From NCBI GenBank assembly GCA_947175635.1, contig CAMWNM010000004.1, positions 34,131 to 98,130 of the forward strand: a stretch of 64,000 nt of DNA, given 5' to 3'. This stretch comes from an uncultured Bacteroidales bacterium. Lineage in GTDB: Bacteria; Bacteroidota; Bacteroidia; Bacteroidales; P3. The translations under genes and the position numbers were made by a program. The notes under the pieces were generated by a model that was given only the letters and a program-made list of their open reading frames with translations, was not told the origin of the DNA and did no database searches. Positions 1-9,170 of this stretch are shown here, in pieces. Each line of letters begins with the position of its first letter. The first letter of the stretch is position 1.

Positions 1-1337
1 GGATCAACACTATCTTCCACAATATTTACGAAGGCCGCGCCTCCTATGCCAAAACCGAATTCCGATTGCTCTCTTCCAAAGAAAACGCACATATCTATTG
101 GCTGGAAATCAACGCTTCCGTTACCGCTTACGATGAGCAGCATCATCCCTCCGCTCTGTCGGGTTCCCTCTTGCTTATCACCGAACGCAAAAAAAAGGAG
201 CAGGCTTTGATAACGGCCCGTGAAAAGGCGGCCGAATCCGATCGCATGAAATCGGTGTTTCTGGCCAACATGAGCCACGAAATACGTACCCCGCTCAATG
301 CCATCGTGGGCTTTTCGGATTTGATCGGCCGCACCGATGATGAAGCCAAGAAACAAAAGTTCATGAACATCATCAAAACCAACAACCAACTGCTTCTCCA
401 ACTCATCAGCGATGTGTTGGATCTTGCCAAGGTGGAAGCCAATACGCTTGATTTCTACTATCAGCCGGTGGATTTGAACGAACTTTTGCAAACCATCGAA
501 AAATCGGTAAGTCTGCGTGTCAAACCCGAAGTGAAACTCACCTGCATTCTCGGGGCCGAGAAATGTATTATACAGGGGGAACCCAACCGTCTCTCGCAGG
601 TTTTGATAAACCTGCTTACCAACGCGAATAAATTTACCACACAAGGCCGTATCGACTTCGGATATGCACTGAAAGGCAAGGAAATCTATTTCTTTGTAAA
701 AGACACCGGACTGGGTATATCCAAAGAGAATCAGGCAAAACTGTTCCAACGGTTTTCAAAGCTCAATAATTTTGCCCAAGGCACTGGATTGGGTCTTTCC
801 ATCTGCAAGGGAATCATCGAAAAGATGGAAGGCCATATCGGTATGGAATCCGAAGGCGAGGGTTGCGGAAGTAAATTCTGGTTCACCATTCCCTACCTGC
901 CCGTCAAAGACGAGACAACGGAAGCGGCAACGGAACAGCAACCCGTCAAAACGGTGAAGAAAAAGAATATAACCATTCTTGTTGCCGAAGACAACGAAAA
1001 CAATTACATGCTCTTCCAATCCATTCTCGAGCCCGAGTACAAACTGATCCACGCATGGGATGGAAAAGAAGCCGTGGAAATGTTCAAAGAGCAGAATCCG
1101 CAACTTATCCTGATGGACATCAACATGCCGAAAATGGACGGATACGAGGCCACCCGGGAAATCCGCAAAATCTCGGCCAGCGTTCCCATCATCGCCATTA
1201 CGGCATACGCTTTCGCCTCCGATCAGAAACGGGTGCTTGAAAACGGATTCAACGGTTTCATGCCCAAGCCTATCGAAGCAGACAGACTTTTGGGTGAGCT
1301 CAGATCCATTATCGGAAAAAGCTTTATCCTCCTATAA
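1..1337 (+). CDS. Hybrid sensor histidine kinase (PAS remnant-HisKA-HATPase-REC), 5' end truncated by window
   Basis: Frame is open to the left edge (INTIFHNIYEGRASYAKTEFRLLSS...), so the ORF-track TTG start at 66 is probably not the real start. Motifs: MSHEIRTPLNAI (H-box), DTGLGISKEN/GTGLGLSICK (N/G boxes), REC with AEDNENN, LMDINMP and KPIE. Confidence 0.93.
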   Translation, partial: INTIFHNIYEGRASYAKTEFRLLSSKENAHIYWLEINASVTAYDEQHHPSALSGSLLLITERKKKEQALITAREKAAESDRMKSVFLANMSHEIRTPLNAIVGFSDLIGRTDDEAKKQKFMNIIKTNNQLLLQLISDVLDLAKVEANTLDFYYQPVDLNELLQTIEKSVSLRVKPEVKLTCILGAEKCIIQGEPNRLSQVLINLLTNANKFTTQGRIDFGYALKGKEIYFFVKDTGLGISKENQAKLFQRFSKLNNFAQGTGLGLSICKGIIEKMEGHIGMESEGEGCGSKFWFTIPYLPVKDETTEAATEQQPVKTVKKKNITILVAEDNENNYMLFQSILEPEYKLIHAWDGKEAVEMFKEQNPQLILMDINMPKMDGYEATREIRKISASVPIIAITAYAFASDQKRVLENGFNGFMPKPIEADRLLGELRSIIGKSFILL

Positions 1338-1362
1338 CTTTTAACCGGAAAATCCTATCGCC

Positions 1363-2016
1363 ATGACAAAAGAACAGCTTGAGGCTTTTTTGAAGAATAT
1401 ACGCACACCGCTGAACATGATTCTGGAGTACGCCAGACAGATTGCCGAAACGGATAACGGAGAGACCCGACGGCTCTATGCCGGCATCATAGAGACCAAC
1501 AGCACACTGCTGCAACAACTCCTGAAAACGCTCGACAACGAACAGCCGTCGGATCCGGCACCCGCTCCGGCTGCAAGCGTGCAGGCCGTAAGCCAACCTG
1601 CACCCGTTCCGCCCCCTGCACCGGCAGAACCCAAAAAGGAAATGATCCGGAAAGAACCCGGTGACCGCCCCACCCTTCTGATTGCCGAAGACAACGAAAA
1701 CAACTATCTCCTCCTGCAGGCCCTCCTGGAAGACAACTATCAACTTATTCACGCATGGGATGGGGTGGAAGCGGTGGAACTGTTCAAAGAACACCAACCC
1801 CGCCTGATTCTGATGGATATCAGTATGCCGAGAATGGACGGATATGAAGCCACTAAAGAAATCAGGAAAGTGTCGGATAGCGTGCCCATCATCGCCGTAA
1901 CGGCATACGCCTTTGCCTCCGACAGGGAACGCATTATGGAGATCGGGTTCAACAGTTATATTTCCAAGCCTATCGATTCGATAAAGCTGGAAAACGAGAT
2001 ACTGCGTTTCTTGTAG
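1363..2016 (+). CDS. Response regulator with N-terminal vestigial HisKA-like segment and C-terminal REC domain
   Basis: REC motifs LLIAEDNENNY, LMDISMPRMDGYEA and SKPID, closely similar to the REC of the upstream kinase. The N-terminus reads FLKNIRTPLNMILEYARQI, resembling an H-box without His. No HATPase motifs. Confidence 0.85.
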   Translation: MTKEQLEAFLKNIRTPLNMILEYARQIAETDNGETRRLYAGIIETNSTLLQQLLKTLDNEQPSDPAPAPAASVQAVSQPAPVPPPAPAEPKKEMIRKEPGDRPTLLIAEDNENNYLLLQALLEDNYQLIHAWDGVEAVELFKEHQPRLILMDISMPRMDGYEATKEIRKVSDSVPIIAVTAYAFASDRERIMEIGFNSYISKPIDSIKLENEILRFL

Positions 2017-2094
2017 AAGCCTCCGTTTCCATAAAGCACCACGAAAAAGCGTTTTGCTTACGCCACACCGCAAACCAAGGCGGATGGACACCGA

Positions 2095-2955
2095 CTATTT
2101 CTTGCAGAATTTTGCCGCTGTCCAGCGCTCATGCGCCACATGCCGGCGGTAAAACAGGCGGCAAGCGTTGCACGCACGCTCGACAATCTCCATATCCTCT
2201 TCGTAGAATCCGCTTAGATAGAGCGTGCCGCCCACCGGCAGCACCGCTGCGTAAGAAGCCATATCCCTTACCAAAATATTGCGGTTTATATTGGCCAGTA
2301 CACAATCGAAACGCATATTCTCCAAAAGGGCGGCATCCCCCAACTTGATTTCCACCTGCGGCCGAACAACCTTGTTCCGGTCGATAGCCTCCCTATTGCG
2401 GTTCACATTTTCCAGCGCATTGCGATAAGCCCATTCGTCCACATCGATTCCCAACACACGCTCCGCTCCCTGCATGGCGGCCAGAATCCCCAAAACCCCC
2501 GTTCCACACCCCATGTCCAGCACTGCCTTACCCACCGGAGGTTCTTCCTCCAAAAAGCGTATCATAAGCGAAGTGGTGGGATGATGCGCCGTACCGAACG
2601 ACATTTTGGGCTCTATCTCGATGTTGTATTTCACTTCCGCCAGCGGCGTATGGAAGGGCGCATGCACAAAGCAGAAATTCCCGAAACGCACCGGCTCGTA
2701 AGAACTTTCCCACACCGCGTTCCAATCCCGGTCGGGAATCAACTCATCCTTGCGTTCTTCTATGGGTGCATACCCAGCCAGAACCGCATCGATTTCCCCC
2801 CGCCGTCTTTCATATTCCGGCTGCGGAATATAGGCCGTCAATAGGTTCCCTTCTGTTTCAAAACTTTCAAAGCCCGCGCCGGCCAAGGCATCCACACATA
2901 GATCGGTGTCGATTTCACTCATGGCATGGCGGAGTTTAAGGGCGATGTAGTTCAT
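2095..2955 (-). CDS. prmA: Ribosomal protein L11 methyltransferase
   Basis: SAM motif VLDMGCGTGVLGILAAM, DCVLANINRNIL, PKMSFGTAHHPTTSLM; about 286 aa. Confidence 0.93.
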   Translation of the reverse strand: MNYIALKLRHAMSEIDTDLCVDALAGAGFESFETEGNLLTAYIPQPEYERRRGEIDAVLAGYAPIEERKDELIPDRDWNAVWESSYEPVRFGNFCFVHAPFHTPLAEVKYNIEIEPKMSFGTAHHPTTSLMIRFLEEEPPVGKAVLDMGCGTGVLGILAAMQGAERVLGIDVDEWAYRNALENVNRNREAIDRNKVVRPQVEIKLGDAALLENMRFDCVLANINRNILVRDMASYAAVLPVGGTLYLSGFYEEDMEIVERACNACRLFYRRHVAHERWTAAKFCKK

Positions 2956-2961
2956 ACCGGC

Positions 2962-3744
2962 CTATTCAAAAGCGTTGATGATGCGGATAAAATCATCGGC
3001 TTTCAAGGAAGCGCCTCCAATCAGACCGCCGTCGATATCGGGACAGGCAAACAACTCCGGTGCCGTAGCCGCATTACAGCTGCCACCATAGAGCAAGGTA
3101 GTCTGGCGTGCCATTTCCTTGCCGTATTTCTCCTGTATCAGGTTGCGGATAAACGCATGTACTTCCTGCGCTTCGGCAGGCGTGGCCGTCTTGCCCGTAC
3201 CGATGGCCCATACAGGTTCATACGCTATCACCAAACGGGCAAAATCAAGCGGTTTGAGTTGAAACAGACTCTCGGCAAGCTGTTTTTCTATCACCTTGAA
3301 ATGATTGCCCGATTCCCTTTCTTCCAAAGATTCGCCACAGCACACGATAGGCACGATTTCGTTTTGCAGGAGGATCTCCACCTTGCGCGCCACCTGCTGG
3401 TTGGATTCGGCATAATACTTGCGGCGCTCCGAATGCCCCACGATACAGTATTCAACATTCATCGAAGCCAGCATGGAGGCCGATATCTCTCCCGTATAGG
3501 CGCCTTTGTCGTGTTCGTTCACATTCTGGGCGCCCACACTGAAATACACCTGATTCTCATCTTCTTCCGATGTACCCAAATCGTAGGCCATCTCCAGATA
3601 AGGCGCGGGCGGACACACAACCACGTCCACATCATGCCCCTCCAGCTCCTTATCGAGGCGATCCACCAGCTCGTCCAGCAATTCCTCGGCCTCCTGGAAG
3701 TTCATGTTCATTTTCCAGTTGCCGGCCACCATTTTTCTTCTCAT
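2962..3744 (-). CDS. tpiA: Triose-phosphate isomerase
   Basis: MRRKMVAGNWKMN start, CIVGHSERRKYYAE, VIAYEPVWAIGTGKTATPAEA, LYGGSCN, DIDGGLIGGASL. The ORF-track start at 3828 is extended; the MRRKMVAGNWKMN start maps to 3744. Confidence 0.96.
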   Translation of the reverse strand: MRRKMVAGNWKMNMNFQEAEELLDELVDRLDKELEGHDVDVVVCPPAPYLEMAYDLGTSEEDENQVYFSVGAQNVNEHDKGAYTGEISASMLASMNVEYCIVGHSERRKYYAESNQQVARKVEILLQNEIVPIVCCGESLEERESGNHFKVIEKQLAESLFQLKPLDFARLVIAYEPVWAIGTGKTATPAEAQEVHAFIRNLIQEKYGKEMARQTTLLYGGSCNAATAPELFACPDIDGGLIGGASLKADDFIRIINAFE

Positions 3745-3773
3745 AGCTTTCGGTTTTAGCGATTTTTCGGTTT

Positions 3774-5054
3774 TCAGAATGCGGCGAAATCCACGCATTC
3801 CGGAGCGGGAAGCCGTCTCCAATCCCACAGTTTCAGCACACGGGCGCTTTTAAGCAACACTATGCCCGGATTAGACCTTATAATGGCCTTTATCGCGGTA
3901 TTGTCCGCATAATAAAACGGAAAATCCGTCAAGTCATATTCCTTCCTGATGCTTTCGGCCTTTTCCACAGGAGAGGCGGTCAGAAAACAGCTTTCATAGC
4001 CGGCTTCCCTCATACGGCGCACGAAAGCCGCCGTTTTTTCCAGCCCCTTTTTATCGGCGGCATCCAAATCATATACGGCTATCAGAAACAGGAAGCCCTC
4101 GCGTTCCAATAAATCGCGGGTGATGTCATAGCCCGGATCTTCCTCTTCGGATTTTTCCAGAATATTGATGTTGGCCTTCTTGGGATTGGGGTCGAAATCC
4201 CGGCGCGAAACGAATGTCCATTCCGCCAACCATCCGGCATCCGAAAACGGACAATCCTCCATCAGATATTCTTTCTCCTCTCCTGTGGCTTGGTTGCGGT
4301 AGGTTAGATAATGCGCCACCGGAAGCGGATTTTCAGGAAAAAGCCGCTCGCCTTCTTTCCAATCGAGAAAATTGACAACCGGCAGGTATCGGTAGTTGTA
4401 TGACTCAAAGCCGAGAAACAGCACTACCGTAGCCACGGCAATACCCAGATCCACCCGCGGGGGCTTATGACTTTTCACCCTATTCTGCGCGAACAGCAAC
4501 ACCAGCACGCAGGCATCCAGCACCAGATTCTTGTAGAACGTCTGCCAGTTGGTAATCACCCATGCCTTGCCGAAACAACCGCAATCGGGCACAGGTTCGG
4601 CAACGACATCGTACCAGGTAACGCATGTAAAGAAAAGCATCATCAATGCCGCCAAACGCACCATAAACTTAAAACGCACATTGCAAATCAACAGCACCCC
4701 TACCGTGAATTCCACCAGATTGAGCGCGAATGAACCCAAGAGGGAAAGCCCCGTAAGCCAGGGCATATTGTATGCTTCCAGATAATCATGAATCTGGTAG
4801 GCGGTACCCAGCGGATCCACGCCTTTGGAAAAACCCGAGAATACGAAGACCGCCCCCACCAGCGTGCGGACTATCACCACGACCGAATAGGAAAAATATT
4901 TGCGGTTCACGATACAGAAGAGCAGATCAAGCACCAACACGCCTAAAAAGAGCAGGCTTTTCTCAGGAACGAACGGAATGGCGGCCGCGGCCGCAAGGGT
5001 CAAAAGCAGGATGCCGTAAGAGGGAATCCAGGCAGGAAGGGATGTGCGGTTCAT
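3774..5054 (-). CDS. DoxX/MauE-like membrane protein with C-terminal thioredoxin-like region (BT_3928-type family)
   Basis: Four-helix DoxX-like N-terminus (VRTLVGAVFVFSGFSKGVDPLGTAYQIHDYLEAY...PDCGCFGKAW), C-terminal domain without a CxxC motif. Confidence 0.8.
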   Translation of the reverse strand: MNRTSLPAWIPSYGILLLTLAAAAAIPFVPEKSLLFLGVLVLDLLFCIVNRKYFSYSVVVIVRTLVGAVFVFSGFSKGVDPLGTAYQIHDYLEAYNMPWLTGLSLLGSFALNLVEFTVGVLLICNVRFKFMVRLAALMMLFFTCVTWYDVVAEPVPDCGCFGKAWVITNWQTFYKNLVLDACVLVLLFAQNRVKSHKPPRVDLGIAVATVVLFLGFESYNYRYLPVVNFLDWKEGERLFPENPLPVAHYLTYRNQATGEEKEYLMEDCPFSDAGWLAEWTFVSRRDFDPNPKKANINILEKSEEEDPGYDITRDLLEREGFLFLIAVYDLDAADKKGLEKTAAFVRRMREAGYESCFLTASPVEKAESIRKEYDLTDFPFYYADNTAIKAIIRSNPGIVLLKSARVLKLWDWRRLPAPECVDFAAF

Positions 5055-5722
5055 TATCGAGATTTATTTTTTCTTTTGCCGGCGGATAGACAATCCCGGC
5101 TTGCTTTCTTGGTCTTAAACGGATTTGTTTTGTCGGGCAGGGCGTCCGTGCCGATACCTCCCCCCAGTTGAATAAGGGCGAACACCGCGTAATTGAGCAT
5201 GTCGTAATAGTTGGCATCCAAACCTTCCGACACCAAGGTTTTTCCGCCGGCATCTTCAATCTGTTTGGTCCGCAATATCTTCATCAGGATGATATCCACA
5301 AGGGAACTGATACGCATGCTGCGCCAGGCCTCCCCGTAATCGTGATTTTTACGCACCATCAAATCGAAAGCCTTCTTGGCGTATTCATCATATTTCCGGG
5401 CCGCCGTGGATGCAGGCAATACGGTATCCTCAAAGCCGAGCTCAAGCTGAATCAACGCCATGATCGAATAGTTGACGATGGCCGCGAAAGCATCGCGGAT
5501 ATCTTCCTCCACCTTCTGTTCGCCCGTAATCTGGAACGTGCGGATCCGTTTGGCCTTGATAAAGATTTGGTCGGTAAGGGAGGGAGAGCGGAGGATATGC
5601 CACGCCGCGCCGTAATCCTGCAATTTTGCCATATATAAGCGGCGACATAAAGATATTACCTGTTCAAATTCCAAATTGGTCTGGTTGTCCTGCATATCGT
5701 GTTTGCTTACGCTGTCTTGCAA
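5054..5722 (-). CDS. DUF1599 domain-containing protein
   Basis: Duplicated motif KLQDYGAAWHILRSPSLTDQIFIKAKRIRTFQ / RKNHDYGEAWRSMRISSLVDIILMKILRTKQIED. Confidence 0.85.
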   Translation of the reverse strand: MQDSVSKHDMQDNQTNLEFEQVISLCRRLYMAKLQDYGAAWHILRSPSLTDQIFIKAKRIRTFQITGEQKVEEDIRDAFAAIVNYSIMALIQLELGFEDTVLPASTAARKYDEYAKKAFDLMVRKNHDYGEAWRSMRISSLVDIILMKILRTKQIEDAGGKTLVSEGLDANYYDMLNYAVFALIQLGGGIGTDALPDKTNPFKTKKASRDCLSAGKRKNKSR

Positions 5723-5727
5723 AAGTA
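5720..5727 (-). promoter_or_regulatory. Bacteroidota -7 box (TACTTTTG) for the DUF1599 gene
   Basis: caaaagta on + reads TACTTTTG on -, matching TAnnTTTG just 5' of the 5722 start. Confidence 0.4.
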
Positions 5728-5739
5728 AGCATGTTTAGG

Positions 5740-5747
5740 TACTTTTG
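5740..5747 (+). promoter_or_regulatory. Bacteroidota -7 box (TACTTTTG) for folP-cdaA
   Basis: tacttttg directly upstream of folP, divergent from the box at 5720-5727. Confidence 0.45.
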
Positions 5748-5770
5748 CAACTTGGTAATTCCATTTGAAA

Positions 5771-6643
5771 ATGGCGTATTCTCTCAATCTCGGTGGTTCT
5801 TTTTATTCGCTCGACGAGCCGAAAGTGATGGGAATACTCAACCTCACGCCCGACTCCTTTTTTGAGCAAAGCCGTGTTCCCGATCCGGAAGATGCCGTTG
5901 AAAAAACGCGGAAGATGCTTTCCGACGGCATGGATATTTTGGATCTGGGTGCCGTTTCTTCACGTCCCGGCGCCGAATTGCCCGATGCCGAAGAAGAATG
6001 GAGAAGATTGGAGAACCCGCTGAAAGCCATCGTTAAGGAATTTCCGCAACTGCCTGTCTCTGTCGATACTTTCCGGGCCGAAATAGCGCGCCGTTGCGCC
6101 GACTGCGGGGCAAGCATCATCAACGACATATCGGGCGGCAGCTACGACAGCGGGATGTTCCCTACCGTAGGCAAACTGCAACTGCCCTATATTCTGATGC
6201 ACCTCAAGGAAAAACCGGTCAACATGCAACAAAATCCCCATTACGGGGATGTGGTGGCCGATCTCCTGACCTATTTTTCCGGGAAACTGCACCAAGCCCG
6301 CATGGCAGGCATCCACGACATCATCATCGATCCCGGTTTCGGCTTTGCCAAAACTTTGGAACACAACTACCGCCTGCTGGCGCACCTGCGCGATTTCGCC
6401 GTGGCGCTGGACGTGCCGATACTGGCGGGCATGTCGCGCAAATCGATGCTGTATAAACTTTTGGACTGCACGCCTCAAGAAGCGCTTAACGCCACCACCG
6501 CGGCCAATATGCTGGCATTGGAGAACGGGGCGCAGATCCTACGCGTACACGACGTAAAGGAAGCTGTCCAATGCGTCAAGATTTTTTGCCACTACCGTCA
6601 TTACCACGACCTCAATCCCGATGCCGTGGATACGGGAGCCTAA
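5771..6643 (+). CDS. folP: Dihydropteroate synthase
   Basis: VMGILNLTPDSFFEQSR, DILDLGAVSSRPGAE, VSVDTFRAEIARRC, IINDISGG, DIIIDPGFGFAKTLEHNY. Confidence 0.95.
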   Translation: MAYSLNLGGSFYSLDEPKVMGILNLTPDSFFEQSRVPDPEDAVEKTRKMLSDGMDILDLGAVSSRPGAELPDAEEEWRRLENPLKAIVKEFPQLPVSVDTFRAEIARRCADCGASIINDISGGSYDSGMFPTVGKLQLPYILMHLKEKPVNMQQNPHYGDVVADLLTYFSGKLHQARMAGIHDIIIDPGFGFAKTLEHNYRLLAHLRDFAVALDVPILAGMSRKSMLYKLLDCTPQEALNATTAANMLALENGAQILRVHDVKEAVQCVKIFCHYRHYHDLNPDAVDTGA

Positions 6644-6653
6644 ACAAGCCCAC

Positions 6654-7469
6654 ATGGAAACACTGCTCCGCTGGACCGAGAACATCACCATACCTCAGAT
6701 ACTGGATATCCTTATCGTGGCCTTTTTGGCCTATCAGTTCTACAAACTGGTAAAAGGCACTTCCGCGCTCAACATCGTGTTGAGCATCATCGGCATCTAC
6801 ATCCTCTGGAAAATAGCCCAGCAGTTCGCCATGCCCTTTACCACTGAAATTCTGGACCGTGTTATCAGCGTGGGGGTTTTGGCGCTGGTGGTTGTTTTCC
6901 AACCCGAAATCCGACGCGCCCTTTTCATGCTCAGCACCCCCTCCGCCATCAAGAACCGGAAAAAGAATTGGTGGTTCGGCATATTCAGAGGCCGCGGCAC
7001 CCAAGGCCGGGAACTCAATATAACCCCGCTTATCCAGGCCTGTATGCACATGAGTCAGGAAAAGACAGGGGCCTTGATTATCCTTACCCAACTGAACCGG
7101 TTGCCGGGTACGGTGGCTACCGGCGAAAGAATCGATGCGGTGGTGTCGGCCGCGCTTATAGAAAATATATTTTTCAAGAACAGCCCGTTGCACGACGGGG
7201 CCGTGATCATAGAACGCAACAAGATCATCGCCGCCCGCTGCATCCTTCCCGTAACTTCCAATAAAAAGGTTTCGGCCTCCCTGGGATTGCGGCATCGCTC
7301 GGCCATCGGCGTTACCGAGCAATCAGACGCACTGGCCATCGTATGTTCGGAAGAAACCGGAGCCATCTCCTATTGCATGTTCGGCAACGTTACCTACAAC
7401 GTCTCCCTGGCCCAATTACGAGCTAAAATAGAGGAATTCTTTTCCGAGAAAACAGTGGGACAGCAATAG
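6654..7469 (+). CDS. cdaA: Diadenylate cyclase (c-di-AMP synthase, CdaA type)
   Basis: Three N-terminal TM helices, DAC motifs LHDGAVII and LGLRHRSAIGVTEQSDALAIVCSEETG. Start placed at METLLRW. Confidence 0.94.
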   Translation: METLLRWTENITIPQILDILIVAFLAYQFYKLVKGTSALNIVLSIIGIYILWKIAQQFAMPFTTEILDRVISVGVLALVVVFQPEIRRALFMLSTPSAIKNRKKNWWFGIFRGRGTQGRELNITPLIQACMHMSQEKTGALIILTQLNRLPGTVATGERIDAVVSAALIENIFFKNSPLHDGAVIIERNKIIAARCILPVTSNKKVSASLGLRHRSAIGVTEQSDALAIVCSEETGAISYCMFGNVTYNVSLAQLRAKIEEFFSEKTVGQQ

Positions 7470-7476
7470 CCACCCG

Positions 7477-8580
7477 CTACACATTGAATCTGAAATGCAG
7501 GATATCACCATCTTGCACCACATAGTCTTTTCCCTCTACCGACAGTTTACCCGCCTCTTTGCAGGCCGCATCGGTTCTGTAACGGATATAATCCTCATAC
7601 TTGATCACTTCCGCCCTGATAAAACCTTTTTCAAAGTCGGTATGGATGATGCCGGCCGCCTGAGGGGCTTTTGTCCCTTTCACAAAGGTCCAGGCCCGGC
7701 TTTCATCGGGTCCCGTGGTAAAATACGTCTGTAGGTTCAACAAGGCGTAAGAGGACTTTATCAAACGGTTCACGCCCGATTCCTCCAACCCGATTTCCTG
7801 CAAGAACATCTGCCGCTCCTCGTAGGTTTCCAATTCGGCGATTTCGCTTTCGGTTTTGGCCGCCACCACCAACAGCTGCGCATTCTCGGCGGCAATAGCC
7901 TTGCGGACCGCTTCCACGTGCGCGTTGCCGTCTTTGGCCGAGGCCTCGTCCACATTGCACACATACAGCACCGGCTTGTTTGTCAGAAGAAACAGCTCTC
8001 GGGCCAATTTCATATCATCCTTGTTGTCCCACTCCACCGTGCGGGCACTCAGGCCCTGGTTCAGCACTTCCCTGTACCTTTGCAGGATCCCCAACATCCG
8101 TTTGGCCACCTTGTCGCCACCGCTCTGCGCCTGTTTCTCCACCTTGCCGATACGGCTTTCGATGGTTTCCAAATCCTTGAGCTGAAGTTCGGTATCGATA
8201 ATTTACTTGTCGCGCACCGGATCCACACTGCCATCCACATGCGTTACGTTGTCGTCTTCAAAACACCGCAACACATGAATGATGGCATCCGTTTCCCGTA
8301 TATTGGCCAAGAACTTGTTGCCCAATCCTTCGCCCTTGCTGGCCCCCTTTACCAAACCGGCGATATCCACTATTTCCATCGTGGCCGGCACCACGCGTTG
8401 GGGATGGTCTATCTCCACCAGTTCGTTGAGCCGTTCGTCCGGCACGGTAATCACCCCCACATTGGGCTCTATCGTGCAGAAAGGAAAATTGGCCGCCTGT
8501 GCCTTGGCATTGCTCAAACAATTAAACAAAGTTGACTTTCCCACATTGGGCAATCCCACGATACCGCAGTTCAAAGACAT
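7477..8580 (-). pseudogene. ychF: Redox-regulated/ribosome-associated ATPase YchF, ORF interrupted by an in-frame TAA (8203-8205)
   Basis: N part [42 protein letters not shown]...DPVRDK*; C part in the same frame, IIDTELQLKDLETIESRIGKVEKQAQSGGDK...FRFNV. 7477-8580 is exactly 1104 nt (368 codons), so only a stop codon breaks an otherwise full-length gene. Confidence 0.9.
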
Positions 8581-8630
8581 ATCTTTTCGATTTTAAAACA
8601 AAAAAAAACGATGTATCCCATCTATAAAAT

Positions 8631-8662
8631 TTGAGCCTCCCTATTTGCATAGAAAGGCTCAA
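8631..8662 (-). terminator. Stem-loop between gcvH and ychF
   Basis: TTGAGCCT...AGGCTCAA 8-bp inverted repeat 3' of gcvH, with A/T-rich flanks on both sides. Confidence 0.5.
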
Positions 8663-8683
8663 AAAACTGTTTTTCAACAAAAA

Positions 8684-9064
8684 TCAGGCACCGATTTTGG
8701 ATTTGTAGTCGGCGGCCGAAAGCAAAGATGCCACTTGTGAAGCATCGCTGAGCTTGATTTTGATGATCCAGCCTTCACCGTAAGGATCGGTGTTCACCAA
8801 TGCCGGATTGTCGGCCAAAGCGGGGTTGAGTTCCAACACTTCGCCACCGGCCGGCAACAGCAGTTCGGATACCGTTTTCACCGCTTCGATATTACCGAAA
8901 ACTTCGCCCGCACCGAGCGTTTCACCTTCAGAGGTAACATCTACAAATACAATGTCGCCCAATTCTTTCTGTGCATAATCGGTAATGCCGATCAGAGCGG
9001 TCTCACCTTCCACCTTGATCCATTCGTGATCTTCGGTGTACTTCAGATTTTCAGGAAAGTTCAT
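8684..9064 (-). CDS. gcvH: Glycine cleavage system H protein
   Basis: [58 protein letters not shown] (lipoyl Lys), [13 protein letters not shown]. Confidence 0.96.
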   Translation of the reverse strand: MNFPENLKYTEDHEWIKVEGETALIGITDYAQKELGDIVFVDVTSEGETLGAGEVFGNIEAVKTVSELLLPAGGEVLELNPALADNPALVNTDPYGEGWIIKIKLSDASQVASLLSAADYKSKIGA

Positions 9065-9132
9065 ATACGTACTGTTGTTTAGTTGTTTTCAAATCTCTTC
9101 ATAGGCCGCGGCCTGTCTCAGACCACAATATG

Positions 9133-9140
9133 CAAAGGTA
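9133..9140 (-). promoter_or_regulatory. Bacteroidota -7 box (TACCTTTG) for gcvH
   Basis: caaaggta on + strand upstream of gcvH. Confidence 0.45.
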
Positions 9141-9170
9141 AGTTTTTTTTGCCAAATCCCGTTACCCCGC

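Noticed and set aside
9065-9170. Glycine riboswitch upstream of gcvH
   Set aside because: The interval is short and lacks the conserved glycine aptamer core.
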